Origin: DATEMU01 sp964414585
GTDB lineage: Bacteria > Planctomycetota > Phycisphaerae > UBA1845 > UTPLA1
Direction: 5' to 3'
NCBI GenBank assembly: GCA_964414585.1
Contig: CAYPXR010000069.1
Coordinates: 1-64,000 of the forward strand
DNA length: 64,000 nucleotides
The notes below the pieces were generated by a model that worked only from the letters and a program-made list of their open reading frames with translations, was not told the DNA's origin and ran no database searches. Shown in pieces: positions 9,386-17,561 of the stretch. Position 1 is the first letter of the stretch. Each line of letters begins with the position of its first letter. Both the position numbers and the translations under genes were made by a program.

Positions 9386-9661
9386 ATGCACGGTTACGTC
9401 CTCGCGTTTCGTCCGGGCACCGGCAGCGGTACCATCGTCACCGACAACGGCGAAGCCTATTCCTTTGACGGAAGCCGAGTCGCCGACGATCTGCAAGGCG
9501 GCGATTTCGTCTCCTTTGACGCCCAACAAGCCGGCGGCTCGTCGGGCCCGGTGCGGAACGTTCAACGGGTCCAACGATGGTCACAGCGGCTTACCGCCCG
9601 CGAAAAACCGCTGGTTCACGAACTGCTCAACGCCCTCCCGACGTCCACCTCAACGCGATAA
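9386..9661 (+). CDS. Small cold-shock-like protein
   Basis: 91 residues. The first ~60 look like a cold-shock/OB-fold strand pattern: GYVLAFRPGTGSGTIVTDNG, then EAYSFDGSRV and LQGGDFVSFDAQ, matching the CspA plan of G-x-GxIxxxxG / xxFFHxSxI / GxxVxFxxx, but without the aromatic RNP1 and RNP2 residues in full. The tail (QRVQRWSQRLTAREKPLVHELL) is helical and charged. AGGG lies upstream of the ATG. A nucleic-acid-binding or chaperone role is possible but not shown. Confidence 0.5.
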   Translation: MHGYVLAFRPGTGSGTIVTDNGEAYSFDGSRVADDLQGGDFVSFDAQQAGGSSGPVRNVQRVQRWSQRLTAREKPLVHELLNALPTSTSTR

Positions 9662-9669
9662 CCCCCGCC

Positions 9670-9699
9670 TTGAGTCCCTACGCAAACCAACGTTATACT
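9670..9699 (+). promoter_or_regulatory. Predicted promoter for the PhnD-like lipoprotein gene
   Basis: TTGAGT at 9670-9675 and TATACT at 9694-9699 with an 18-bp spacer, 55 bp before the start codon at 9755. Confidence 0.5.
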
Positions 9700-9754
9700 G
9701 CCGATTCAATCCATAGGCGGCTTGGTCCGCGGTTTAACGTTTGGAGGCTTGCAC

Positions 9755-10639
9755 ATGACCAGACGATCTTTCATTTTACCGATTGTTTCCCTGGCCTTGA
9801 TCCTGGGAACCGGTTGCCAGTCGAGTGGCGCGAAGCCCGGACAAATCGTCCAAATCGGGACCACCAAGGCCGATCTCTTCGGCGTGCCGGCCGAATATCG
9901 CGCGCTGCAAATGGGGATGGAAAAGACGTTCGGCAAGCCAGTCAGCTTTAACTCGCAGCCAAACGGCGCGGCGATCGGCAAGCAGCTCGAAATGGGCAAT
10001 GTGCCGTTTGCGATCCTCTCGGCCGCGGAATACGCCGCCGTTGAGGATCCGAGCAAGTTGACGCTGCTGGCGACCGGCATTAATTCGCTGGGCAAGACCA
10101 GCCGTCAGGCACACATCGTCGTGCGCGCCAACTCCCACGTGAAGACCATTTCGGACTGCGCCGGGAAACGATTCGCCTTCGGCGCCTACAAAGATCCGGT
10201 GACGGATTTTGCGGCGCGAAATGCGCTCGAGCAAGCGGGTGTTCCATTGAAAAAACTACTCCCGGAGATCCTCCCGCCGCCGCTGTCGTTTGAAGGACGG
10301 CTTTACGTCTCGCCGGCCAAGAGCTGGTTCGATCTGACGGTCAACGCCGGCGTGGTCGACGAAATCGACTTCAACAAGATGCCGGAAAAAGGCGGAAACC
10401 CGATCACCGGCCCGTCCAGGGACCAGTTCACGATCGTCGGCGAGACGGCGGCGATTCCGGAAATCGTCATCGTGGCCGGCCCTTCGGCCGATCCGCAACA
10501 GACCGAGAAGCTCAAGGAGTTTCTCCTCAACGATGCCAAGAACGACCAACCGCTATGCAATCAGCTCAATGTACAGGGCTTCGCGCCGGCCGATCGCGCG
10601 GCCTACGACGCCGCCAAGAGCGTTTTCAAGGCATCGTAA
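9755..10639 (+). CDS. PhnD/SsuA-like substrate-binding lipoprotein
   Basis: 294 residues from ATG 9755, preceded by GGAGG at 9743. Signal MTRRSFILPIVSLALILG ends in the lipobox GTGC, so the protein is lipid-anchored. The mature chain follows the periplasmic binding protein pattern of the phosphate/phosphonate (PhnD, PF12974) type: YRALQMGMEKTFGKPVSF, LEMGNVPFAILSAAEYAA, then HIVVRANSHVKTISDCAGKRFAFG and a C-terminal DRAAYDAAKSVFKAS. No permease or ATPase gene adjoins it, so it either serves a transporter elsewhere or acts as a ligand sensor. Ligand unknown. Confidence 0.82.
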   Translation: MTRRSFILPIVSLALILGTGCQSSGAKPGQIVQIGTTKADLFGVPAEYRALQMGMEKTFGKPVSFNSQPNGAAIGKQLEMGNVPFAILSAAEYAAVEDPSKLTLLATGINSLGKTSRQAHIVVRANSHVKTISDCAGKRFAFGAYKDPVTDFAARNALEQAGVPLKKLLPEILPPPLSFEGRLYVSPAKSWFDLTVNAGVVDEIDFNKMPEKGGNPITGPSRDQFTIVGETAAIPEIVIVAGPSADPQQTEKLKEFLLNDAKNDQPLCNQLNVQGFAPADRAAYDAAKSVFKAS

Positions 10640-10678
10640 TCCGTCGGCCGTCCGCATTTCGGGCGACCTGGAAAGGCG

Positions 10679-11839
10679 CTACCACTTGTAGCCGTCCTGA
10701 ACGCTGGAGGCGCTTCCGACCGGTTGCGGATCCGGCGGCTCAGCTTGACTCCTTTTCGCCGGTCGCCCCGCGGTCGTCAGACGATCTCGCAAGGCATTGG
10801 TTTCGTCCGAATTCGCCGTCACCGGCGCTGCGGAGTCCCTGCAATAGACCGGGACCAGAAATCTCGAATCGAGATTCACGCCGCTGGTTTCCGCGGACAC
10901 CTCCAGTTCCCAATAGATCGGTGGATGACCGGACAGATGCGTCGTCGGTCGGTCGGCGGGCAATGCGAACGAAAGCGAGACCGACCCGTCGTAAGCATCC
11001 GCCAGCGTCGCGCCGTCGAACTCTTTGGCGTCCCTGAAAACTTCATAACAGACGATTTGCTGCTGGCTCTCGTTGCCCACTCGACGAGTTTCGTAGGCTT
11101 CACGGATGCACCGCAGCGTACAGGCCAGTTTCTTCAGACTTCCGAGTCTACGGGCCGGAACATAATCGACTTCCAGTTCTTCACTCAGGAAGAACGGAAA
11201 CCGCCGAAACTTCAATCGCCCGGTCCCGAATTTGAGCCAGCGGACGAATCGATAGCCGAAGACCATCGCGTACACCGCCGCGAACAGATCGACGCCGGCG
11301 AAGATGTAGCCCCGCTTTGATCCGCCCTGGACCGCTTGGAAGGCGATGTAGTTAAATGGCGCGACGAACAGAAACATGAACATCATCGCCAGGAACATCT
11401 GAACGACTCCGCGCTTCTGCTGATCGCCGATGCCGTTCTCGTTCCAACCGTAATCCGCCCGCCAGGGTTCGTCAGGGTATCGCAACGACGTCCGCGAAAC
11501 CCGTCGGTCCGTCAGAATCCCGCGCATCCCGTACAACATGAACCACGCGCCGGGCACGGCAAAGATCGCCCCAAAAAGTCCAAGCACCCAGGACGGAGGA
11601 TCCGACGAATGTCCTTTCAGGGGGATGAGGCCGGCGGCCATCAAGATGATGAATCCTCCCATCCCGAGGAATGGCATGCCGAGAAAAAGCGCGCCCCTTC
11701 CATAAACGGTCGTCGCGCTCTGCGGATTCTGACCCACCAACACCGTTTCGCCCGGCCTGGGATTGCCCGCGAAGAGGCTCGGACGAGAACGCTTTCCGGG
11801 AATTGGGTCGCCGGGCTTTCGAAAAAGTCCTTTGGCCAT
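10679..11839 (-). CDS. Membrane protein of unknown function
   Basis: 386 residues. About four hydrophobic segments lie in two pairs: near residues 50-75 and 83-105 (FLGMGGFIILMAAGLIPL, VLGLFGAIFAVPGAWFML) and near 145-200 (MFLAMMFMFLFVAPFNYIAF, GVDLFAAVYAMVFGYRF). The C-terminal ~180 residues are soluble and beta-rich (LEVDYVPARRLGSLKKLACTLRC, DRPTTHLSGHPPIYWELEV). The plan resembles DUF3592-like proteins in which a beta domain follows membrane helices, but the match is by eye. Convergent with the PhnD-like gene, 39 bp away. Confidence 0.65.
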   Translation of the reverse strand: MAKGLFRKPGDPIPGKRSRPSLFAGNPRPGETVLVGQNPQSATTVYGRGALFLGMPFLGMGGFIILMAAGLIPLKGHSSDPPSWVLGLFGAIFAVPGAWFMLYGMRGILTDRRVSRTSLRYPDEPWRADYGWNENGIGDQQKRGVVQMFLAMMFMFLFVAPFNYIAFQAVQGGSKRGYIFAGVDLFAAVYAMVFGYRFVRWLKFGTGRLKFRRFPFFLSEELEVDYVPARRLGSLKKLACTLRCIREAYETRRVGNESQQQIVCYEVFRDAKEFDGATLADAYDGSVSLSFALPADRPTTHLSGHPPIYWELEVSAETSGVNLDSRFLVPVYCRDSAAPVTANSDETNALRDRLTTAGRPAKRSQAEPPDPQPVGSASSVQDGYKW

Positions 11840-11852
11840 GAAGGCTTATCGA

Positions 11853-11881
11853 TTCGTCCGGCGACGTACCTTCGCTAGGAT
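11853..11881 (+). promoter_or_regulatory. Possible promoter for the ComM/YifB gene
   Basis: TTCGTC at 11853-11858 and TAGGAT at 11876-11881, 17-bp spacer, about 97 bp upstream of the chosen start. Both hexamers deviate from consensus. Confidence 0.3.
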
Positions 11882-11977
11882 CGGCTGTCCGAAAACGTGC
11901 CTTTCGCACTACCGAAAATCACAGCCTGCGCAAGCGGCTTGTCGCTGCTCACGGGGGCCGGTACGCTCCTGAGACTC

Positions 11978-13507
11978 ATGTTGGTGCAAGTTCACAGCGC
12001 CACGCTCTCGGGCATCGACGCGGTCCCCTGCGAAGTCGAGGTCAACGTCTCCTCGCGCGGGTTCGCCACGCCCGTTATCGTCGGTATGCCCGCCAGCGAC
12101 GTGAAGGAGAGCCTCGAACGCATCCGCACGGCGATCGTCAATTGCGGCTATGATGCGCCTGACCATCGCACCGTCATCAACCTCGCCCCCGCCGATATTC
12201 GCAAGGAAGGCCCGGCGCTCGATCTGCCGATCGCGCTGGGGATGCTTTTCGCCTCGGATGGGTCCGCGCCGTCGACGCTGCGCGAATACATCATCGCGGG
12301 GGAATTGGCGCTCGACGGCCGCACGCGACCGATCAAAGGCGCGCTCTCCATGGCGATGATGGCCAAGCGCGAGGGCTATCGCGGATTCATCCTGCCGCTG
12401 GCCAATGCGAACGAAGCCGCCGTCGTGGAAGGGCTCGAAGTCTTCGGCGTCTCGTCGCTCACCGATGCAGTGGGACTGCTGAATGAGCAGCTTCCGATCG
12501 AACCGACGGCGATCGATCTCGATGAGACCTTTGCCAAGGCGGCGCAGTACGACGTTGACTTCGCCGATGTCCGCGGGCAGGAATTTGCCAAGCGCGCCGT
12601 CACGCTCGCCGCCGCCGGCGGACACAACCTGCTCATGGTCGGGCCGCCCGGCTCGGGCAAGACGTTCATGGCCAAGTGTCTGCCGACGATCCTGCCGCCG
12701 CTGTCCATCACCGAATCGCTCGAAACGACGCGCGTCTGGTCCGCCGCGGGCAAGCTTTCCTCCGGCTCGTCGCTCATGGCCACGCGACCGGTGCGGACGC
12801 CGCATCACTCGGCCAGCGCGCCCGCGCTCGTTGGCGGCGGGACGGTCCCGCAGGCCGGAGAAGTGTCGCTTGCCCATCACGGCATTCTCTTTCTGGACGA
12901 GTTTCCCGAGTTTCAGCGCTCCATCCTCGAAACACTCCGCCAGCCGCTCGAAGACGGCTGCGTGACGATTGCCCGGTCGCACAGTGTCGTGAAGTTTCCG
13001 GCGGAGTTTATGCTCGTTGCGGCGATGAACCCCTGCCCTTGCGGCTATCTCTCCGATCCGCGCAAGCCGTGCAAGTGTTCGCAACCGCAGGTGGAAAAGT
13101 ATCTCTCGCGCGTCAGCGGACCGCTGATTGACCGCATCGACATTCATGTGACGGTGCCGGCCGTGCCGTTCACGGAGCTGCGACACTCGAAGCCGGGCAC
13201 GGCGTCCGCGACGATGCGCTCGCACGTCCTGGGCGCGCGACAACGCCAGTGCGAACGGTTCAACGGCGATGCCACGATGGTAAACGCCCGGATGGGCCCG
13301 CGCCTGGTGCGCAAGCATTGCCCGCTCGACGACGCCGGTGAGATGATTTTGAAGCAGGCGATGACGGAATTGGGACTTTCGGCTCGCGCCCACGATAAAG
13401 TCCTCCGCGTCGCACGCACGATTGCGGATGTGGAAGGTTCGGAGCGGATCAAGCCGGAGCATCTGAGCGAAGCCGTCAACTATCGGCAGTTGGACCGGCA
13501 GCGATAA
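11978..13507 (+). CDS. comM: YifB/ComM family Mg-chelatase-like AAA+ ATPase
   Basis: 509 residues from ATG 11978, which gives the usual family start (MLVQVHSATLSGIDA) and length; an upstream ATG at 11897 would add 27 residues unlike the family. Domains: N-terminal ChlI/Lon-like S5 fold (residues 1-190), AAA+ core with Walker A GPPGSGKT near 222-229 and Walker B GILFLDEFPEF, then the conserved cysteine segment MNPCPCGY...PCKCS, and a C-terminal Mg-chelatase lid (LGLSARAHDKVLRVARTIAD). In naturally transformable bacteria ComM promotes branch migration during integration of incoming DNA. A perfect hairpin follows the stop. Confidence 0.93.
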   Translation: MLVQVHSATLSGIDAVPCEVEVNVSSRGFATPVIVGMPASDVKESLERIRTAIVNCGYDAPDHRTVINLAPADIRKEGPALDLPIALGMLFASDGSAPSTLREYIIAGELALDGRTRPIKGALSMAMMAKREGYRGFILPLANANEAAVVEGLEVFGVSSLTDAVGLLNEQLPIEPTAIDLDETFAKAAQYDVDFADVRGQEFAKRAVTLAAAGGHNLLMVGPPGSGKTFMAKCLPTILPPLSITESLETTRVWSAAGKLSSGSSLMATRPVRTPHHSASAPALVGGGTVPQAGEVSLAHHGILFLDEFPEFQRSILETLRQPLEDGCVTIARSHSVVKFPAEFMLVAAMNPCPCGYLSDPRKPCKCSQPQVEKYLSRVSGPLIDRIDIHVTVPAVPFTELRHSKPGTASATMRSHVLGARQRQCERFNGDATMVNARMGPRLVRKHCPLDDAGEMILKQAMTELGLSARAHDKVLRVARTIADVEGSERIKPEHLSEAVNYRQLDRQR

Positions 13508-13518
13508 TATTCACTGAT

Positions 13519-13547
13519 AGCCCCGGGCAAGCTTGCCCGGGGCTTTA
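13519..13547. terminator. 26-bp perfect palindrome after comM
   Basis: AGCCCCGGGCAAG followed directly by its complement, 13519-13544, then TTT. Likely a transcription terminator; its core GGGCAAGCTTGCCC recurs in another hairpin at 15.26 kb. Confidence 0.7.
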
Positions 13548-13591
13548 TCCGATGATCTGATGAGTCTTTCTAAATCGAGCGAAATCGCATC

Positions 13592-14404
13592 ATGCCAGAC
13601 GCTGGAATGAGTTTTTTGAATGGTCTCTCGCGCCCCGCGCTGATCGCGATGATCCACGTCGGCGCGCTGCCGGGGACTCCTCGCTCGAAATCGTCCGTCG
13701 CGGAGATCGCCGCAAGCGTCGTTTCCGAGGCCAAGCTCCTCGCCGAAGGCGGTGTCGATGCGATCCTGCTGGAGAACATGCACGACGTGCCGTATTTGAA
13801 CCGGCATGTCGGCCCGGAGATCGTCGCGGCCATGACGGCGATCTGCGGGGCGGTGCGCGAGGCCGTTTCGCTGCCGCTGGGCGTGCAGATTCTCGCCGGG
13901 GCCAATCGCGAGGCCGTCGCCGTCGCCCATGCAACTCACTTGCAGTTCGTCCGCTGCGAGGGTTTCGTCTTCGCCCATGTCGCCGATGAAGGGCTCATGC
14001 CCGACGCGGACGCCGGGTCGCTGCTCCGCTATCGCAAGATGATCGGCGCGGAGGACGTGGCGGTCATCGCCGACGTGAAGAAGAAACACTCATCGCACGC
14101 GATCACGTCGGACGTGGACCTCGCCGAAACGGCCCAGGCCGCTGAGTTTTTCGGGGCCTCCGGCATTGTCGTGACCGGCACGGCGACCGGCCGTCCCACA
14201 AGCGTTGAAGACCTCATTGCCGTTCGTAAGGCCGTCAATATTCCCGTCTTTGTCGGCTCCGGTGTCACGCCGGAGAATGCGAGAACCCTCGCTCCGCACG
14301 CGCACGCCTTCATTGTCGGGAGTTACCTCAAAAAGGATGGCCACTGGGCGAATTCGCCGGATTCGGCTCGCGTGGCGGAGATCGTTAGGGCGCTCCGGGC
14401 ATAA
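13592..14404 (+). CDS. BtpA/SgcQ family protein
   Basis: 270-residue protein of the BtpA family (TIM-barrel fold). Recognised from ALIAMIHVGALPGTPRS at the N-terminus, LAEGGVDAILLENMHDVP, PLGVQILAGANREAVAVAH, FVRCEGFVFAHVADEGL and VVTGTATGRPTSVEDL. In cyanobacteria BtpA affects photosystem I stability; in other bacteria the family sits with sugar or nucleoside catabolism genes, so the biochemical role here is open. Internal ATG at 13607 is an alternative start. It stands alone between comM and a convergent amidotransferase. Confidence 0.85.
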   Translation: MPDAGMSFLNGLSRPALIAMIHVGALPGTPRSKSSVAEIAASVVSEAKLLAEGGVDAILLENMHDVPYLNRHVGPEIVAAMTAICGAVREAVSLPLGVQILAGANREAVAVAHATHLQFVRCEGFVFAHVADEGLMPDADAGSLLRYRKMIGAEDVAVIADVKKKHSSHAITSDVDLAETAQAAEFFGASGIVVTGTATGRPTSVEDLIAVRKAVNIPVFVGSGVTPENARTLAPHAHAFIVGSYLKKDGHWANSPDSARVAEIVRALRA

Positions 14405-14431
14405 GGCGGCTCGGCAGGAGCCTCGCCCTCC

Positions 14432-15163
14432 CTAATGTGCCGACGCTTTTACCAGCGCCTCAAACAATCTCAAATGTTCCGGCCGGTCGATCAATTCCTC
14501 GGGGTGCCACTGGACCGCGAGGAAGAACCGCTTCGTCGGGTCCTCCGCCGCCTCGACGACGCCGTCTGGCGCGAAGGCGACCGGCTTCAAGCTGCCGCCG
14601 ACTTGCTCGCGGTCCACGATCTGATGGTGCAGGCTGTTGACCTCCATGCGCGATACGCCGACGATTTTCGCGAGCATCGAACCCGGCTCGATCGCCACGT
14701 CGTGATAGGCCGGGCTGTGGTCCGGCTTGTGATGCTCGATCGCGGTCTTGCGCGGCAGGTCGTCCACGTGCTGAATCAGACAGCCACCGCGCGCCACGCT
14801 GGCGATCTGGCAGCCGAGGCAGATCGACAGGATCGGCTTGTCCGCCGCGTCGGCCGCGCGGAAAAACTCCACCTCGAACCGATCGCGCCGCTCGTGCATC
14901 ACGCCGGTCTTGGGATGCGCCGCCTGACCGTACTGTTGCGGATTGATGTCGTCGCCGCCGGTGAAGAGCAGGCCGTCGTAGGAATCGAGCAGCTCGGCGA
15001 TCAACTTCGCCTCCGGCTTTTCCGGAATGGGAATCGGCTGCGGCACGCCGCCGCCGGCAAAGATCGCGTCGGTGTAGGCCACGTTGAGATAGGCCCTCGG
15101 TTTGGGCGAAGAGTCGCCGCGCGCGTCCACGCTGCACGTCACGCCGATGATGGGTCGGGGCAT
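14432..15163 (-). CDS. Class I glutamine amidotransferase-like hydrolase (PuuD-type)
   Basis: 243 residues from ATG 15163, preceded by GGAG. Opens MPRPIIGVTCSVDARG as in gamma-glutamyl-gamma-aminobutyrate hydrolases (peptidase C26). The nucleophile is Cys115 in SICLGCQ; the partner His/Glu are in QWHPEEL near residue 219. The oxyanion strand is LLFTGGDDINPQQYG. Family members cleave gamma-glutamyl amides, for example in putrescine breakdown, but no polyamine genes are near, so the substrate is uncertain. Confidence 0.88.
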   Translation of the reverse strand: MPRPIIGVTCSVDARGDSSPKPRAYLNVAYTDAIFAGGGVPQPIPIPEKPEAKLIAELLDSYDGLLFTGGDDINPQQYGQAAHPKTGVMHERRDRFEVEFFRAADAADKPILSICLGCQIASVARGGCLIQHVDDLPRKTAIEHHKPDHSPAYHDVAIEPGSMLAKIVGVSRMEVNSLHHQIVDREQVGGSLKPVAFAPDGVVEAAEDPTKRFFLAVQWHPEELIDRPEHLRLFEALVKASAH

Positions 15164-15256
15164 GAAAATTCTCCGAAGCGGCACCGATTGCCGCGCTTTC
15201 GTACAATACGTTGGCGGTTAGGATAAGTTCGAGAGCGATCGGCGGCTATGCTTCGT

Positions 15257-15286
15257 AAAGCCCGGGGCAAGCCTGCCCCGGGCTTT
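15257..15286. terminator. GC-rich hairpin upstream of the DinB-like gene
   Basis: AAAGCCCGGGGCA (15257-15269), loop AGCC, then the exact 13-base complement to 15286. An ATG at 15248 lies just before it in frame with the next gene, but the hairpin makes that an unlikely start. It may insulate the two divergent genes, or be an interspersed repeat: its core matches the hairpin after comM. Confidence 0.6.
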
Positions 15287-15322
15287 AGATGCGATAGCAA
15301 GCGATCATTGGGATGGCTTTAT

Positions 15323-15766
15323 ATGAACGTCTGCGACGCGATTTTGCAACGTACGAACGATCGGATCATGCGGATGCGTGCGGCGTTGGAGCGATTCGAC
15401 GACGCTTCCGCCGAGCGCGAGAAGGTCGGGCCGAAGTGGAACGTCCGCGATCTTGCCGGGCATTTTGTGCACTGGACCGGCGAGGCGGCGCGGCGGATCC
15501 CCGAGATTATCGCCGGGAAGCCGGAAGAAAAATATGACATGGAGCGGATCAACGACGAGGTGTACAAGAAGAACCGGCGGATGTCGTTCGTCATGCTCCT
15601 GCCGCAGCTTCGCGCCGCGGAAGAGCGGCTGCTCACGGCGATTCGCACCGCCCCGCCGGATCAACTCATCGACACGCCGCTGCGCGAATGGATCGACGTG
15701 GCGGGCGGCGATCATTACGACCATCATTGGCCTGGCTTGAAAGCAGCGATGGAGAGGATTGGCTAA
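15323..15766 (+). CDS. DinB/MDMPI-like four-helix metalloprotein
   Basis: 147 residues from ATG 15323. The four-helix DinB-like layout is shown by WNVRDLAGHFVHWTGEA near residues 39-55 and a C-terminal HYDHHWPGLKAAM. His47/His50 and the His cluster near 131-135 could bind a divalent metal as in DinB and mycothiol-dependent maleylpyruvate isomerase N-domains. Functions in the family include thiol-dependent transfer reactions; none can be assigned here. Its TAA stop lies in the tip of an 81-bp palindromic repeat. Confidence 0.78.
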   Translation: MNVCDAILQRTNDRIMRMRAALERFDDASAEREKVGPKWNVRDLAGHFVHWTGEAARRIPEIIAGKPEEKYDMERINDEVYKKNRRMSFVMLLPQLRAAEERLLTAIRTAPPDQLIDTPLREWIDVAGGDHYDHHWPGLKAAMERIG

Positions 15767-15845
15767 TCAGAGCCGCGACCGTCAGGGAGCGTCGCGCGAT
15801 ATCCGATCGCCACTCAGCGCTCCTTCACAGTCGCGGCTCTGATTA
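15765..15845. repeat. 81-bp palindromic repeat between convergent genes (family copy 1)
   Basis: Left arm begins AATCAGAGCCGCGACCGTCA; the right arm, read in complement, begins AATCAGAGCCGCGACTGTGA. About 27-bp arms with four mismatches around a ~27-bp centre. Both flanking genes use the TAA at the element's tips as their stop codons. Related copies are at 29300-29376 and 51778-51811. Confidence 0.85.
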
Positions 15846-16037
15846 CGCCGACGCTTCTTCTTCTTCCTTCGCCCCTTCCCCGGCTTCACCGACGATCTGG
15901 GCCTTCACGTCGCCGCCGAGACCGAGGCGGAGCTTGAGGTGTTTGCCGGTTTGTGAGCAGGTCATGTGGATCGTCGTCTCGGGCATGTCGAGGACGTGCG
16001 ATTTCTTGCAGGCGGGACAGTCGAATCGAACTTGCAT
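15843..16037 (-). CDS. Small zinc-ribbon-like protein
   Basis: 64 residues from ATG 16037 (AAGGAAAA upstream). MQVRFDCPACKKSHVLDM supplies a C-x2-C knuckle; a third cysteine and a histidine (HMTCSQTGKHLKL) could complete a metal site. The C-terminus is acidic (GAKEEEEASA). It follows the two PLP-enzyme genes on the same strand at 49 bp, so it may be co-transcribed. Function unknown; a bacterial-specific zinc-binding accessory is the best guess. Confidence 0.65.
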   Translation of the reverse strand: MQVRFDCPACKKSHVLDMPETTIHMTCSQTGKHLKLRLGLGGDVKAQIVGEAGEGAKEEEEASA

Positions 16038-16086
16038 GGTGTTTTCCTTTTGATGTTCGTCACGGTGACGGCGGGCACGGCCCACC

Positions 16087-17535
16087 CTAGGCGAGTCCTG
16101 TTCCTTTGTTGAATTGCTCGATGAGTTTGTCCCACTCGGCGACCTGCGCGAACGCCTCGGTCCAAAAGTCCGGGTCCCAGAGGCGGCGGAGATCGTCCAC
16201 GCTCTTTTGCTGCTGCTCGACCCAGGTGAAGTATTTGAAGTTGTGCAGCGTCTTGCGGTCGTTGTAGGTCAATTCGCGGATGTGCTCGACGGCCGCGCCT
16301 TGCAGGTAGCGGGCAAAGTGCTTCGCGGCGGGCAGCTCCGTGTACTTACCATGGGCGGTCTGCTGTTCCTCGAGGCGGCTCTTGTAAAGGTCCATCGAGT
16401 CGGTCAGCGGCGTGACGATCACGTCGCGGCCATCCATGTCGAACATCTTCGCCGTCTTGATTGCCGCGACGACGTTGCAGATGCCGGAGATGCCGACGAG
16501 CGGGAGCTGCCTGATCGTTGCATCGGGCACGCCTTCGTTGGCGAGCAGCGCCTGACCGGCGGGTTCGTTGAAGAGACGCATGAGGCTGATACACGCCTCG
16601 TCATCGATGGCGGCGACGACGTCGGTGTTGCGGACGTTATGCACCCAGGGGATGTGCTTGTCGCCGATCCCTTCGATGCGATGACCGCCGAAGCCGCATT
16701 GCAGTAGCGTGGGGCATTGCAAGGCCTCGGTCGCGACGACGCGGAGGTGCGGGAACTTCGTGCGGAGGAAGTCGCCGGCGGCGATGGTGCCGGCAGAACC
16801 GGTGGCGGAGATGTACGCGGCAAAGCGGCCGTTGGAGCTGCCGAGCTTGCGGAAGATTTCCTCGACGATCGCGCCGGTCACATGATAATGCCAGCAAGCG
16901 TTACCGAATTCCTCGAACTGATTGAAGATCACGCAGTCGGGCCGCGTGCGGCGGATCTCCCAGCACTTGTCGTAGATTTCCTTGACGTTCGATTCGCAGC
17001 CGGGCGTCGCGATCACTTCCGCGCCGATCTGGTGAAGCCAGTCGAAGCGCTCGCGGCTCATCTCTTCGGGCAGGATGCCGACGGCGGTGCAGCCGAGCAG
17101 GGCACAGTCAAACGCGCCGCCGCGACAGTAGTTGCCGGTCGAGGGCCAGACGGCCTTCTGGCTGGTCGGATCGAACTGACCGGAGACGAGGCGCGGGACA
17201 ATGCAGCCGAAGGCCGCGCCGACCTTGTGCGCCCCGGTGGGGAACCACTTGCCGACAATTCCGACGATACGCGCGGGCACGCCGGTCAGCGCGGAGGGGA
17301 ACTCGATCCAGTTGCCGGTGTTGAAGAGGCCGCCTTTTTCGACCGGTTCGTTCTTCCAGGTGATGCGAAAGAGATTGACGGGGTCGATGTCCCAGAGGCC
17401 GACGCCTTTGAGGCGGTCCTTGACCTTCTGCGGAACCCTGGACGGATCGCGCATCTGGGCGAAGGTGGGGATGACGACGCCGCGCTCCTTGCAGCGGGCG
17501 ATGGTTTTCTTCAATACAGCCTCGTTTATGATCAT
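16087..17535 (-). CDS. Fold-type II PLP-dependent enzyme, cysteine synthase/threonine synthase-like
   Basis: 482 residues. The Schiff-base lysine is probably Lys104 in PTGAHKVGAAFG; the phosphate loop is ATGSAGTIAAGDF and a conserved asparagine lies in STGNYCRGG. These place it among tryptophan-synthase-beta-superfamily lyases, but it is about 150 residues longer than CysK and has an N-terminal extension and C-terminal helical region (WVEQQQKSVDDLRRLW). Its upstream neighbour is threonine synthase, 26 bp away on the same strand, so it may act on a serine/threonine-derived substrate. Reaction not determinable from sequence. Confidence 0.8.
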   Translation of the reverse strand: MIINEAVLKKTIARCKERGVVIPTFAQMRDPSRVPQKVKDRLKGVGLWDIDPVNLFRITWKNEPVEKGGLFNTGNWIEFPSALTGVPARIVGIVGKWFPTGAHKVGAAFGCIVPRLVSGQFDPTSQKAVWPSTGNYCRGGAFDCALLGCTAVGILPEEMSRERFDWLHQIGAEVIATPGCESNVKEIYDKCWEIRRTRPDCVIFNQFEEFGNACWHYHVTGAIVEEIFRKLGSSNGRFAAYISATGSAGTIAAGDFLRTKFPHLRVVATEALQCPTLLQCGFGGHRIEGIGDKHIPWVHNVRNTDVVAAIDDEACISLMRLFNEPAGQALLANEGVPDATIRQLPLVGISGICNVVAAIKTAKMFDMDGRDVIVTPLTDSMDLYKSRLEEQQTAHGKYTELPAAKHFARYLQGAAVEHIRELTYNDRKTLHNFKYFTWVEQQQKSVDDLRRLWDPDFWTEAFAQVAEWDKLIEQFNKGTGLA

Positions 17536-17561
17536 GCGATGATTCTAACAGAACCCAGCGT

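Noticed and set aside
11909..13462. 517-codon minus-strand frame opposite comM
   Set aside because: Mirror of a well-supported AAA+ gene.
15248..15322. Longer N-terminus for the DinB-like protein
   Set aside because: It would translate the GC-rich hairpin and gives residues foreign to the family; ATG 15323 fits better.
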